A stretch of DNA of 64,000 nucleotides. Source: Eublepharis macularius (taxonomy: Eukaryota > Chordata > Lepidosauria > Squamata > Eublepharidae). Where the stretch lies: the NCBI RefSeq assembly GCF_028583425.1, contig NC_072791.1, positions 189,696,311-189,760,310 on the forward strand. Reading direction: 5' to 3'. The translations under genes were made by a program, and so were the position numbers. Below the pieces are notes generated by a model. It was not told where the DNA came from and searched no databases. It was given only the letters and a program-made list of their open reading frames with translations. This document shows, one piece after another, positions 9,744 through 52,844 of the stretch (position 1 is its first letter; every line of letters begins with the position of its first letter).

Positions 9744-12700
9744 CTTATAAGGCACCTTGAGAGCTTCATGCTTCCATTCTGAAACTCATCACACTTGCAG
9801 TGCCATCTTAAAATCACTTTCCCGGGAGTAATCTCCACTGAGTAGACTTGAGTAGGATTCTAAGTAGACATGCTCAGGGATTTGTTTTCTAATTACTGTG
9901 CTGCCCTAAAGATATGCCTCCATTTCATAAGCAGCTAATTGCAGAAAACTTATATTAAAAAACACCTACTCCCCCCCCCCCTGGATTTTTTGAAGCTGTC
10001 TAACATAAATGAAGCGAGGCAAAGAAAAGTTTTATAAGAAAGAGGCTGAGAAGTTGGGAAGATAGGGATTACAAGTATTAATGCATATGAAATAATCACA
10101 AAATGGACACAAAGGACACAATTACTTTAAAGCAAAAAAAGTTAGACATTTAGAAAGGTATCTTATACGTCTAGGCTTCAAACAAATAGGGGGGAAATGT
10201 TCAATCACCACCAAGTGCTTTAAAAAGAGTTGTATCTTCAAAATGTTATGAATGTCACAGTCCTTCAAGATGGCAAGCACAACAAAAATGGCATTGATAA
10301 AAAACTAGTTCTGATCTTGAAGAGCATCCAGTTCTGTCAAATGCCAACACCAGCACTGCCAGTGTGACGGACTGCATTGTTTTAAAAAAGCCTGGAAGTG
10401 CTGTACACACAGCCGCAGGACTGTTAAGAGTTAATCCTTCACAGAAGCAGAACTTTGAGTGACAGGCTACTCCAAGGCCTCTTATTAGGTAGCATGAGCT
10501 GGAAAGAGGAGGGTCTGTTTTTGTCCTAGCTGAGAAGAATCCAGTGTGAAGAGTTGGGGGAGATGGAGTCCTAACAGAGGCACCAACAGGAGAGCTGGGA
10601 AAAAGTTGGCAAGGAAGTTTGGGAAGTAGGTGCAGACTCCCAAACAGGCCAAAAAAAGAGGGGTAGATTTTCGAAGATTTTCCCTACCCAGTTAAACAGG
10701 GAGGTAGCTCTGGAGAGTGGAGAGATCCCCAGTCTGATGTGGATGGAAACTGCACGTGGAGAACTTCAGATTCAGTTAACAACTGAAGGAAAGCACTGGC
10801 ATTTGGAGAGAAGGGGACTAGATAGTGGGTACTAGCATTCCTTTTTTAAAAGTTTATTGTGGAAAAGTTAAAAGATAGGGCAAAAGAAAGTAAAACACAA
10901 CAAAAAGATAACTACAAAGAGCCAAGAATGGCTTACATAACATTCTATGATACCCGCATTCCTAACTCCAAATGAGAGATTACTAAAAGAAAGTATACTA
11001 GAGTGTTTGGGGGGAACCATTTTTTTGAAGTCATTAATCTAAGACGACTGTGCTCTGCTATGGAACTCTGAAGTTCTTGAAACGCCGTCTCATTAGTTTA
11101 CACTTTTCTGTTTCTTACTTCAAGATTTACAGCTCCACATATCTGCTTCAGCTTGCTTAGGGAATGAACCTTGGACTCTGGAACCTAAAACTGATGTGTT
11201 TGCCTAGCATCTTGAAAATAATGGCATATTGATTTCCCCTATGAGGCACATTACTTTTCAGTGTTGTTTGGGAAAGCTTCTAGTATCCAATTTATTTTCT
11301 GCAAGCACCCTTTCCACATGCACGGCCATCTGAGAGAAGGAATTTTCAACTACCAGTAATAACCAGGGCAGAATGTAGAAGGGAGGATAGTGGTCAGAGG
11401 CAGTTTTGACACAGTACCTCAAGAATGCCTTAAATACCCATCACAGCTGTGAAGCTGGAAGCCCAACCCCATACAACCCTTCTACAGAAAGTGAGATTGA
11501 AAAACCATACATGATGAATGTCCATTGGCTCGGTCAGGACATCCTTAGCAGATTCTACAAGGAATTCTGCCAATTACTACAAGTGATTCCATTGTATCAT
11601 GCTATTTTTTTAAACCACAAACTAAATTTTCCCACTACTAGTAGGAGAGGTGTAATTTCCACCAATTTAGTCTTCCTGCTACAGGTCCTCGATTTGCCCC
11701 AATGTCATTCGTAAGGGTCTCCTTTCCGCCAGGAGCAGCACTGGACTGGAAAGGTAGGAAAGTTCTGTTTGGCTAGCAGAAGTTCCGATAGTGTAAGATG
11801 TAGTCTGCATCCAACCCAGAGAGTACCTGGCAACTTTTAAACAGCTGTACAAGCATAGTCATTCCAAAGGAAATTTTGAGGCAGAATGTTTAGTTGGAAA
11901 TTTACACTACAGTTCATATAAATGAGAACAAGCGCAAATATATAACTTCATTTGATTTGACGTGTAAACAAAAAGACACTCAACATACTTTGGAGCCAGG
12001 AACTGAGATCTGGAAGGGTGAATTGCTTATGTCAGAAATAAATGAATGACTACCGAAAACCATCTGAACCTGGCCACTTTTCACTGGAACCAAGATACTC
12101 TGTTAACTGCAGGTTGCAGAACCCCGTTATCAGTATCACACTGCTTTCCTTGCCTCTACCTGCTAAACTCTCCCTTCTCCATCATTTGCATGTATGCAGA
12201 AGTTTTGATTCATGTTGAATGTTTCTATATATATATTTCAAACATTCAATATTTGAAGTTGCTCAATTTGTATTTTTTTAAAATGCAGCCTTCCAATAAA
12301 GTTGAAGTACAAATCTACAGAGATTTTTAAGTCAGCTAGTTTGGTTTAATAAATTAAAAAAAAAACAACCTGCCACCAAAAGCCAGATCCAGAATCCTAA
12401 CATGAATTTTCTTATCCCAGGAGGAGTTTATTCTGCAATATCCAAGATTGCAATATCCATCTACAGTAAATAGTCTGAGAAGGGAAAATGGGTCATCTGT
12501 CAGTCAAAAGGCACCCCCCTCCCTCGTCCCTTTCCATTTTGTAACTTTTGAACATTGTACTCTGGAGGACTTTGCTTGCTAACAGTTTAGCCACTTGTGA
12601 TAAAACACATTTACAACCTTTCGTTTCTTCCATTTATTGTTGTCATTCTCTAAGCAGGTTTCTACGCAATAGATGACTTTAATATATATTAATGCACATT

Positions 12701-12755
12701 TTTAAAAAATCATACAGCAACTTGCTCATGGTTCCTATCACACCTGTATTAGGAA

Positions 12756-12786
12756 TAGTGATATCGCCAAAGGGGCAATATCACTA
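12756..12786. repeat. Short perfect-ended hairpin
   Basis: TAGTGATATCGCC is followed after a few bases by GGGGCAATATCACTA, so the two sides can pair with one mismatch. There is no T-run and no neighbouring gene. It is probably the relic of a small palindromic element. Confidence 0.5.
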
Positions 12787-14080
12787 TGGGGAGGGGGATC
12801 AATTGTGAAAATGGTACACACCCCGTACACCCATTATGAGCCAAGCCCACAACTCCAAGCTCAAGTTCAGCTCATCATGGGCTCAGCCACCAACCTGTGC
12901 TTCCCCAGCCAGTCATCTTTTCAAACAAACGTACCCATGCGGAGGGGAGACTAGTAGCAACACAGATGTTGTATAATGTACAACTCCCCCTTAAGGCTCG
13001 GATGCACCCGATCAGAATGCAGGCAGTGGCCAGGGTACTTGCCAAGTTACAACAAATTAAATATTGTGCTGTATTTGTTTTGTGGGTGACAACTGAAATG
13101 TGCTTGGTCTGTACTAATGGCCACGCTTTCTTTTCAGTGAAGGAAGCTAAAAACAAGTGGTAGAATGAGAGAACACATTTATTCCTTCTTCCTTAAAAAG
13201 GGAACTTAGTTCATAGATGTAAGATGGTATGTTGGTATATAGTGTTGCTTGTTGTACATGTCCAAAGATTTTTTTTTCCCTACAAGGGTCCTAACAAGTC
13301 TTCTTTTAGGAAGAATGCCTCTGCTTCCCACCTTTCCTAGACCCCACCCCTAATGACTCTATTACAAATTAGTGGGCCCAGGACTGCAGCACTTCATTCC
13401 TGTGGCATTTGTGTGCCCACATTTCATGTTTAGGTGTTTCATAGCAGCAGAATGGACAAGAGGCAATGCACAAAAGTACTTCATAGTTAAACTCCAGGCA
13501 TAAATGATTGAGAAAAAACAAAAAAAAAAGTTGCAGTTTTGATGGAAATTTAATTCTATTTTTCATTGTACACTGCACCCTGGCTTTTCCTTAAGTAGAA
13601 ATTAAATAATATATTTGTCCTGCACATGGATTACCATGATGTCACCAAGTCAGCAACACATGGTATTATGGATCTGTGAATTGGTCCCGATACGCCATCC
13701 AATTACCAAAAAGCAGACATTTATTAGGGTCAAGTTTCACCTGTTTCTTCTCATGCCATCTCCCTGCTCACTTAATTTCATTATTTAGGTATTTATACCT
13801 CTCTCCAATTGAGATCCAAAGTTGCTTAGAATTATTACTTTTCCACTCCTCCGTTTTATATGCACAACCACCGTGTGAGGTTGAGTGAGTAAACAGCAAA
13901 ATCACCCAGTGAGGTTCTGTTGCAGTGGTGATTTTAACCTCAGTCTCCTAAATTTTTTCCGATACTCTAAACACTATAGAGTAATGACCCCCTCCCCAAG
14001 CTGTTTTATGCTGTGGTATCAAAAAAATGGCAAGTTCCTGAATTGTGGCTGTGTCTTTAATACAGCTACAAATTGGCAGA

Positions 14081-14102
14081 GTGTGTGTGTGTGTGTGTGT
14101 GT
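14081..14102. repeat. (GT)n microsatellite
   Basis: An uninterrupted run of about 11 GT units. Confidence 0.95.
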
Positions 14103-14295
14103 TAAGTGTGATAAACAGCAACAGCAAACCCTCTATGGCTGCTTTTGCAGCTGATTACATTCAGGCAGATTGGATCATTGTTCACAAAAAAAACGCTTGA
14201 ATTTAAGAAGCTTATTTGCTATTTTCAAACATGTATAAAATGTTTGCTATAATCAAACATGTATAAAATGCCTTCCTGTACCCACTTCAGACCCA

Positions 14296-14560
14296 CAGAG
14301 CATAAGAGCAGCTGTGCTGGAGCAGACCAATGGTCCATCTACACAGAATTGCACAAATATATCTTTATGTGAAACACCTCCCTACACATTTAAGCCTACC
14401 ATGAAGCATTTTGACTTTTTTCCTCACATTCTGGACTAGCTGGTTCACCCCAACTTAAATCACCACCCTGTAGGATCCAGCCAAGGTCTACAGAGCCAAC
14501 CATCATGCTTCTAATTAACAGTAGCCAGAAGCCTCGGAGAAACCCTTAAGTATGGCATGA
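14296..14560 (-). mobile_element. CR1 LINE 3' fragment
   Basis: CATAAGAGCAGCTGTGCTGG, then AGACCAATGGTCCATCTAC, is the reverse complement of the CR1 3' end (compare 3,362). Further decayed CR1-like text follows (AGTAGCCAGAAGCCTCGGAG). Highly diverged. Confidence 0.65.
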
Positions 14561-14654
14561 AGCTTGCCCCTGCTGTTGCTGCAGTAATATTCAGTAACAT
14601 ACTAGTTCTGAAGATGGAGGCTCCATTTAGCTACCATGGCTATCGGTGGTGGTG

Positions 14655-14868
14655 AAAAGTGCATTAAGTTATAGCTGACTTATGGCTACCCCTGCTTGGA
14701 TTTTCAAGGCAAGAGACTAACAGAGGTGGTTTGCCATTGCATGACTCTGCATAGCTACCCTGGTCTTCCTTAGAGGTCCCTCTCCAATTGCTGCCCAAGG
14801 TCAGCCCTGTTTAGCTTCCAAGATCTGATGAGTTTGAGCTTACCTGGGCTATCCTGGACAGGGCATTA
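14655..14868 (-). mobile_element. 5S rRNA-derived SINE (SINE3-like)
   Basis: Read on the minus strand it has AACTCATCAGATCTTGGAAG and CTAAACAGGGCTGACCTTGG, matching the 5S rRNA internal promoter region around box A. The non-5S body follows (CAATGGCAAACCACCTCTG, AGGGGTAGCCATAAGTCAGC). The same body follows the 5S part at 38,497, so this is a retrotransposed family and not a 5S gene. Confidence 0.75.
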
Positions 14869-16835
14869 GGCACTGATAAATCTATCTTCCATGAATTTGA
14901 AGCACATCAACTTGAGATCAAGTCAAATATTACCTTCAAGTCTTTGGAGCTATCTTTTCAATGCCAAACTACGTGGCAGATATAAACAGATCACGTGTCC
15001 CAGGAAATTCAGGGCAGCAATCAGGACGTTTCTGATGAGGGACTAGAATTTCTCCCTCATTCTGTGAGAGCAGCAACATTTTACACAGCATAGAAACAGA
15101 AAATTTTTCCATACTCATCCCCCAAAAGGGTGCTGCTGAAGGCCGCAGGAAAGAAAAGCATCAAAACAGAAGTCGCAGTAGCTTGTCTTCTTCACACCAC
15201 CAGTTATAAATAAAGTTCATTTGTTTCTTAGTATTATGCTGGTTTAATGGTTATAGAGCAACCACCATTACATTCAGCAGCCTTAAGTATTATTTAAGAG
15301 GGTTCCAGAGGGGGAAACAGCGGCGTAGTCACAAGGCAAGGCAAAGCAAGGCACTAGGATCAAACTTTTTACTCAGGAAACTCATGATAAAAAGCCATGG
15401 TGAGAACATATGTGATCCAGCTCATTCATGTACCATCACACAACAATTCACATCACTGTGAAGTTACGGCTTTGGCATGGACCACCCCCTCCCCGCAGCA
15501 TCAGCATCAGCTGTATGAAGGATTGCTGAGGATCATCTTCAGTCATGCATCAGCCAACGCGCTGGTCGGCTGGCATCAATCCTTTCTTACAAACAGAGCA
15601 AGGGGTGAGAATCTTAGGATATAAACTGGTGAGGCAGACCACACACTATTTACCTTATGCCATGGAAGGCACAAACTGAGAGAACATTTCCTTCCCGTTG
15701 ACTTGAAAATATTCTATTTCATTTATACAAATAACTGCTAAATACAAAAAGTAAATTAAAAAAATACGTTTTTTTCCTGATACGAGTTTAAATGCACGTT
15801 ATGTATAGCTGCGAAGAAAAATGCACTTTCCTATAACTTCCATGATATATCATTTCCCTTCATTGCTTCCCTTCCCTCCTCTAGATCAATAAGGTACTAG
15901 ATGTGGCATCATTTGGGTAATGGCTTTATATTTTGATATATAGATATAGATATAAATGTTCTGTATATTATGAACTGAAAATATATGTTACAGACCACAC
16001 ACATATAAAATGTGAAGCACTTTCAAAAAAGTGATTAAAATGTGTAACTGAAAATACAGGGAAAGAAGAGAAGAGGAACTGTTTTGGGTTAGACTGTAAG
16101 AAACGATAGAAGCCACATAAAAATAAGCTTTTAACTGTATGCACTTTCTTCAGCTTTCTTAAAACTGCTAAGTGCACTAGTAATAAATAAAATCTGAAAG
16201 TTTCCTTATAAACAATTCCTAGTGTCCAGCATTATTGTAAACAGTACACATATGTAAAAATGCAGTAAAAAAAAAAAGAAGTCAGTTACAGATTCAGTTT
16301 CCCAAACTGGTTTCCTCCTAATTAATAAACACGGATTGAGTACATAAGCCAATCTTAATATTTTTTGGCAAGTCATGTCTTTAAAATTAACAGTAACAGT
16401 GCAAGAAAAGAATGTAAAGAATCCCTAGTGCAATAAAGAAGAGACGCACAGGCAATATTGCCGATGAGAATTGACCGTGTCCATTTGTTGAACCTGGGAG
16501 CCACAAGAAGACAATTGACTTGTTTATTTCATTTTTCCAAAATAAAAAGCTATTAAAGGCCATAGCTGTAATGCCCCAGTCTTGTCTTAAGATTTCTGTG
16601 TCTTCCTTCCATAGGCCTCCATAGATCCAGCTTAAGTCTTTTGGCCAGTTATAAAATAACAAGAGTCACCAATTAAGGCTCAAATGGTTCCATTTCCTCT
16701 CAAACAGCTGGGCCAGGTAAAATTATTTCTGCCTATCTATGAAGTCACTTGGGACCGAGTCTTAGATTTCACCCAGCTGCTTTTCTATGCCGGATGGTAA
16801 GCTGTGTGTCTGTCCAGCATCACATGTGTTGATTA
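14869..16835. other. 3' flank and probable ACVR1 3' UTR
   Basis: The ACVR1 stop codon is at 16838-16836, so the 3' UTR runs leftward from 16,835. The only canonical AATAAA on the minus strand between 14.9 and 16.8 kb is at 16,528-16,523 (TTTATT on the plus strand), which would give a UTR of roughly 320-340 nt. A longer UTR using a variant signal (TATAAA near 15,720) is also possible. No repeat is recognised between 15.6 and 16.8 kb, which fits UTR sequence. No other gene is seen. Confidence 0.4.
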
Positions 16836-47090
<30,255 letters not shown>

Positions 47091-48794
47091 CTGCACAGAA
47101 AAAGAAAGAAATAAGTAACGTCATTCCACTAGCCAAGTTACATGCAAGCAAATGTATGGTTTTTATTTCCAAAATTGTTTTGACTTGGTGAATCTGCTTG
47201 CCTATATGTGCGTATATATACATATATGCATGCCTGTGGCTGTCTAATCCAAGAAACTACACAATAATACAAGGGGTTGAGCTTTTGGTCTGCAAAGAGA
47301 TTCAGAGGGTTACTTCAGTCCAAGCTTATCGGAATAACTCTAAATAGAACTGCACAGTCAGTGTATTTTGACGAGCTTATAGTTTGAAGGTGTAATCCAA
47401 GAACTGAAGGCTGGGAGGTGCCTCTCCAAATGTGTGGGGTGGGACACTCTATTACAAGTTGCCACCAAAACTTCAAAGGAGCTTAAATAATAGCGTACAG
47501 AAATCTGCATGATTTCCAGAAGTGCAGTTACTTCATCCCTTAAAAAAAAGAAAGAACCTAAAACATAACACTTGAGGATCCATCCAAACCTGGAAGACAT
47601 TCAAATTACCCACTTTATAGAGTATAAGCTTTCCCAGTAATATTAGGCTTAGCCTTTAGAACAGATTCACATGCTTTGTCATTTAGATATCACACCAAGC
47701 CACGGTTAAGTTTCCTTAACTGTGGTTTGGCACGATGCCTGACTTGAGCTGCTATCTCAAATCTGGTCAGATTCCACTTGCTTTCGTAAACTCATATTCT
47801 GAAAGCCAGAGCTCATCAGCAATAGGATATTCCCACAGCCTATCACATTTTCTCCCTCTTTTTCCATGAAAACAGAACAAAAAACTACTTGGATGCTTTC
47901 AGCAGGTATTACGAGGCAGTAATATTTGCAACAAAACCCATTCCTCTATGCAGGTCGCATCTGTCAGGTCTTACCTTACCCCCCCCCCCCAATCTTCCTA
48001 GTCAGGGGCCAACATCTTTCTTCTAGAAGGAATGATTAATTTCAATAATTTAAACAAGTGACTACAGAGAATGTTATAACATTTAAGAGGACCTGCAAGT
48101 GAAGCATAATTTAGAGAGAAATAGGAGAATTTTTTAACCTCTTTGGTTTCATTATCAATCATGAAAGACTCAGAGTAACATAGCCAGACAATACCTAGAT
48201 GATATATTGTCGAAGGCCTAGATGCATTTCGATTTATTCTACCACAAGTCTCACCTCTGCTTTCTAGGTATAACCTCTAACAGAAGGTTTGAAAACCCTA
48301 ACCACCTTGAAAATGCCTTCTGGTACCTGCCTAGAGCTTCAACTTCCCACCAGCAGCTGGCAGAAGACAAAAGCTATGCTCCAGCATATTGGCAGAACAA
48401 GCAGGTGAGTCAGTCTACTCAAGCTTTAGAAGATGAGGCTGAGCTGCCTGATCAATCAGCTCTTAATCGTCAAAAACGCTGATCGTTTTTTGAAGATCAA
48501 TAGCTCTTGATCATGCACCTCTAGCCCGCTTGTTACAGAGGACTTTCAAAATTCAGGGAGCTGGAGCCAGTGATCCTTCCCCTGGTCAGGGGGCTGCAGT
48601 GGGCAGGGGGAAGGGGACAAAAACATCTTTTTTGCCCTCTTCCGAGGCCTGGAAGCTGGACTTCAGCTGCTAGATTTTCCACATGTCCTGAAAGCCCTGG
48701 GTTGCAGTCCTGCTGCGAAGGGGAAATGCCACTGAGGAAAGCAGAGCTGGAGCTCAGAGTATAGAGATGTGGGGGGCAAGGGGAGGGAGAGGAA
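47091..48794. other. Intron or 5' region upstream of ACVR1 exon 2
   Basis: No signal-peptide exon found. A small hairpin lies at 47,695-47,730, a C-run near 47,980 and a GC-richer block at 48,540-48,790 of unknown nature. Confidence 0.4.
47695..47730. repeat. Short imperfect hairpin
   Basis: CCAAGCCACGGTTAAG and CTTAACTGTGGTTTGG pair with two mismatches across a four-base loop. It looks like the centre of a decayed palindromic element. Confidence 0.5.
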
Positions 48795-49015
48795 AACGTA
48801 ACAATCCTGTTTGACCGGGACAAGGGAGACCGGGGTTCAAATTCTCTTCCTATGAAGCTCATCCTGTGTTCTTACGCCAGTCTCTTTCTCTCTCCGCCTG
48901 ACTTCCTTTGTAGACTTGTAAAGAAGCTAACGAAGAGGAAGGGAGAAAAATGTATGCCACCTTGAGCTCTTTAGAAGGAGGATGGGATAAAAATTGCACC
49001 AAGCAAATAAAAAAA
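48795..49015 (+). mobile_element. CORE/MIR-like SINE
   Basis: GACCGGGGTTCAAATTC (box B), TTACGCCAGTCTCTTTCTCT (CORE-like), then TATGCCACCTTGAGCTCTTT, GAAGGAGGATGGGATAAAAA and an A-rich end. The 5' head is poor. Confidence 0.6.
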
Positions 49016-49924
49016 GACTGATAATAAAGACCAAATGAACAGACAACAATCTGTCTGTTCTTTGAAAAGATCGGAGTATCAGGTAAAACATTTAATCAGT
49101 TATCAGTTTCTATATTTCCAACGGGAAAGCCTACCTTTTAAAAAATCTTGTTCCCATCATAGCAAGACAACAACCTGGTACCCTGTGACTCTTAATGTCG
49201 AACTCGGCACGGCATTCTACACAGGATTCCGACAAAGAAGTCTTACAATCAGAGCCTTAGAGTCTCCCCCCACCATCTCCTGGCTTTTTAATATCCAGCC
49301 TGATGAAACATTCTAAAGAGCTTCGAAGCTTGCGATACTATTCTGTGTTATTTAGTATTTTAAGTTTTTCTTATGCACACTCTGAAACCTGAACTCTTTT
49401 CTCCATGGTCTCTGTTTGTCCCTATTCAAGACCCCTTATTTCTGCAGATGTGTCTTTCATGTAACATAACATTTTCCCAACGGTTAAGTTGTAATTTAAA
49501 AAGCCCCAGAAAAGGAGCCCAAGTTTCAAACAAAGCCAAGTCGCCTTAAATCCTAAATACTCATAGGACCATGGTGTTGGCTCAGATTGTAAGGGCCGTT
49601 TTGTGTATGGATGTTTGTTCCTTCGTTTTCCCTATACCCCCGCCCCTCCCCGTCTGTCTCTTAGATTGCAGTGCCTTGAGCCCTGACTAAGCTTTTCTTC
49701 TATCTTTTAAAGTGAGAAGTACCATGTGCATTTATAGTGTAATGATAAAAATAGTTCATCTGCCTACATGTAGGCTTTTTAAAACAAATATAAACACAGG
49801 GAAAGTGTGCAAAAATATACAGTCTGCCAAATTTTTTTTGAAAGCTAGTATCTTTGGTGAGGACACTGCTATAAGACATAGGATCCTTACAGTACATTCT
49901 TATGCAGAGTTGCTCCAGCCTAAA
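49016..49924. other. Upstream intron, unassigned part
   Basis: Nothing recognised apart from short A/T runs. Confidence 0.4.
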
Positions 49925-50215
49925 AAAGGTAAAGGTGTCCCCTGTGCAAGCACCGAGTCATTACTGACCCATGGGGGGATGTCACATCATAATGTTTTCT
50001 TGGCAGACTTTTTGTAACTGGGTGGTTTGCCATTGCCTTCCCCAGTCATCTACACTTTACCCACAGGAAACTGGGTACTCATTTTACTGACCTCGGGAGG
50101 ATGGAAGGCTCCTTGAACTGGCTATCTTAACCCGGCTTCCGCCAGGATCAAACTCAGGTCATAAGCAGAGCTTGGGGTGCAGTACTGCAGCTTAATGCTC
50201 TGCGCCATGGGGCTC
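49925..50215 (-). mobile_element. tRNA-derived SINE (Sauria-type tail)
   Basis: On the minus strand it starts GAGCCCCATGGCGCAGAGC and ends with GGTGCTTGCACAGGGGACAC and CTTTACC. Fourth copy of this family in the window. Confidence 0.87.
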
Positions 50216-51480
50216 AGTCTGCTGAAATTAATGCACTCAGGCTCATGAAACTCTACACAGGTTTGCACTGTCAAAAAGGATTCCCCCTCCCTAAGTTGCT
50301 TTTTTACTTTGCCAGGCCAGACATATGCTTGATTAATTGGGAGTAACTAAGGCCAGAAGGTTTTGTTCTCAAGTAAGCATACATAGAATTTACAGGCTAC
50401 AGCTTTTTATTAGAAAAGTTTATTCATATTATGTGTAGAAAATAAATTATGTAAAAAAAAACTGGAGAAAACAAACTGGGTGGTATGACCTAGTGGTTGA
50501 AGTGCTGGGTATTGTCCACCACTACCACAGTCCGAAAATGAACCACAGATCTAAGCATTTCCAGGAACATCATTCAACGCCCAGTACAGGGTGGGCTCCA
50601 GTGATGTTAGTGGGAGGAGCGCAATGATATCTTGGAGCAGGTAAAAAATGAATCTGGTTCCTCAATTTTTGGACTGGCTTCTAGATATGAAGAAAATTTA
50701 TTAAGGCTTGCTCTAATAAAAGGGCAGTCCATAACTTAGCCACAATGCTGTATTTTAGTTAGGACTCTGAAGAATCAGATTCAAGTTTCCACTTGCCATG
50801 AAACCCACTGGGTGATCTTAAGCCAGTCACTTTCACTCAGCTTAATTTACCTCATAGGGAAATCTGGCAACAACTATTCAGCACAATTTATTGAACTATT
50901 TTGAGAAAAAAAAGCTGAAGGAATCTTTCTGCTCATTTTCAGCAACACAACACAACGTCAAAAGTTTTTTTTTTAAAGTAGCTTTAATAGGAACCACACT
51001 GACAAACTTGAGAAAAAATAGCATATGGTCACAGAGCAAAACAACGCTAAATGCACAAAACAGCATCTAAAAATAATTCACTGTATGGACCCTAGTTTGC
51101 TGCTCCAGCACGTTTTATTTTTACAGATAAACAGCCTGTATTTTCAGTGGCTTAAATACTGCAGAACAACAACTTCACTATCACCAATTATTTAAAAATT
51201 TTATTTATCTGGAGTGATTCCCCCATGTCAGAATACCTGACCAAAGCTAGGGTCTAAATGGCACACAGTTATTAACATATCCAACATTTATAGTCTGGGG
51301 TCTACACAAAGCAGCCACCATTCTGTATTTTCATGACTAACTTCACCTAATAGATGTTAACTGATAGTTGAACAGACTAAGGGTCATCCATCTATATCCT
51401 AGGAAGTCCCTGGTTCAAACTTTAACTTGGCTACTAAATTCACTGGGGCTTATTTAGACATCATAAACAATTCAGAATCA
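50216..51480. other. Upstream intron with a weak MIR-like fragment
   Basis: CCCACTGGGTGATCTTAAGC and CAGTCAC at about 50,805-50,831 match the SINE CORE motif, so roughly 50,750-50,880 is probably an old SINE. The rest is unassigned. Confidence 0.4.
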
Positions 51481-51666
51481 TGGTTGTTGTGGATTTTCTG
51501 GGCTGTATAGCCGTGACACTGAGAGATCTCTGTCTTTTGGTGCTACACCTCTGAAGATGCCAGTCACAGCTGCTGGTGAAACGTCAGGAACAATGCCAAG
51601 ACCACAGCTATACAGCCCGGAAAATCCACAACAACCATCGTTCTCCAGCCGTGAAAGCCTTCGACA
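51481..51666. mobile_element. Compact family B element with 14-bp target duplication
   Basis: A short inverted left arm (TGGTTGTTGTGGATTTTCTG...) faces a full right arm ending ...CCGTGAAAGCCTTCGACA. ACAATTCAGAATCA occurs at 51467-51480 and 51664-51677; up to three of these bases could belong to the element. CTGAAGA is at 51551-51557 and GAAA at 51578-51581, around a GCCAG/CTGGT hairpin. Confidence 0.72.
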
Positions 51667-52342
51667 ATTCAGAATCACTTTGTGATGAGCATGGACCTGG
51701 TTTATTCTCCTACATATTTCTCCCTCCCTTTCTGCACAAAGCCATAATTGAAGATTTTCTTGTTTAGGAATTGTTTAGTCTAACTTCAATTTGTGATGAC
51801 TATTTATGTAAAGTGGGGGGGGGGGTTGGGGGGTTGGAAGGGCTTTATTTTCCCAGAGGACAATCTTCCCCCTGGGAAGCATAAAAAAATGTATTAAATA
51901 TTTTCTCTTTTTGAGTGGGAAAAAATTGTCCTACAAAGTATTTAACTCATTCCAAACCTACAGAATAAAAAAAGTCTGAGGACTTTCTCAATCCTCCCAA
52001 TGGAACAAATAGGGGTGGAGCAAGAGAAACTCTTTTCAAGGTTTTTTTTAAATGTAAATAATTTTGGCACCAATTTGCTATAACTTGTTTAATGATAAGA
52101 CTTGAATAAGTTCAGTTTTTTCAATGTTATACAACTTAATAGCCAAATATGCTGGTAGTTCTACCTATTGTGCTTCTATGAGTTTGTCCAAATGCACTCT
52201 TTCATTTACTCCAGAACCTATTTTCTACATTAAACTAATTTTTCCTACCTCTCAGATGGTGAAAATTAAAGATACATGTAATATGGTACCAGCAATTTGT
52301 AACTTATTCTCAAGTATTGAGTATACTTGCAATTTTCCTTGT
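51667..52342. other. Upstream intron, unassigned part
   Basis: A G-run near 51,817. Nothing recognised. Confidence 0.4.
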
Positions 52343-52397
52343 AGAAAACGGCTCCTTGGATACTCACCGTGAAGGGTCCTTCTCCTCTGAGGACAGG

Positions 52398-52499
52398 AGG
52401 ACATCTTGGGTGTTTCCCACCAACCAATCGGGGAGGCAGGAAGTAGAATCTTTCTTCCTCTTCCTTGGTATGTGGGACCACCCTCTCTTTCCTCAGTTC
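52398..52499. repeat. DIRS inverted terminal repeat, copy 1
   Basis: It starts AGGACATCTTGGGTGTTTCC and ends CTCTCTTTCCTCAGTTC. It is the exact reverse complement of 57,741-57,842 over 102 bp by direct comparison. The sequence outside it (52,343-52,397) is not shared with the other end but is copied in the internal complementary region. Confidence 0.96.
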
Positions 52500-52736
52500 G
52501 GGTGACTCCCCTCAGCAGTATCTCGTGCTTACTAAACCTATACACTATTATAACTGTAATCTGAGAATAGAAGAAGAAAGAACAACATGCAAACATGCAA
52601 ACGCTCTCTACAATGAAAACACAGAACAAACTCCGGCATCAATAACTAGATTTACAGCCGGAACATGTATAATGACATAATTAACAATGTGAAGTACAGA
52701 AATGACAATGACAGATGGACGAAGCTCCAGGGAGGG

Positions 52737-52829
52737 CAAGATGTCCTCCTGTCCTCAGAGGAGAAGGACCCTTCACGGTGAGTATCCAAGGGGCCGTTCT
52801 CCCTCTGAGGCGGAGGACATCTTGGGTGC
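52737..52829. repeat. DIRS internal complementary region
   Basis: The left half (about 52,738-52,796, CAAGATGTCCTCCTGTCCTC...) is the reverse complement of the outer left end near 52,352-52,408. The right half (about 52,798-52,828, TCTCCCTCTGAGGCGGAGG...) is the reverse complement of the outer right end 57,829-57,861. It therefore joins both termini, the template used to close the circular intermediate in the DIRS model. Confidence 0.93.
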
Positions 52830-52844
52830 TCCCAAAGCAGTTTA

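Larger units (their letters stand above)
9744..14295. other. Unassigned 3' flank
   Basis: No gene recognised. It holds a C-rich run near 9,970, a small hairpin at 12,756-12,786 (listed separately) and short A/T runs. The AATAAA near 12,295 follows a frame of no recognisable homology, so I do not call a gene there. Confidence 0.4.

Noticed and set aside
48205..48217. TATTGTCGAAGGC identical to the end of family B elements
   Set aside because: Only 13 bp match and the following sequence differs, so it could be chance.
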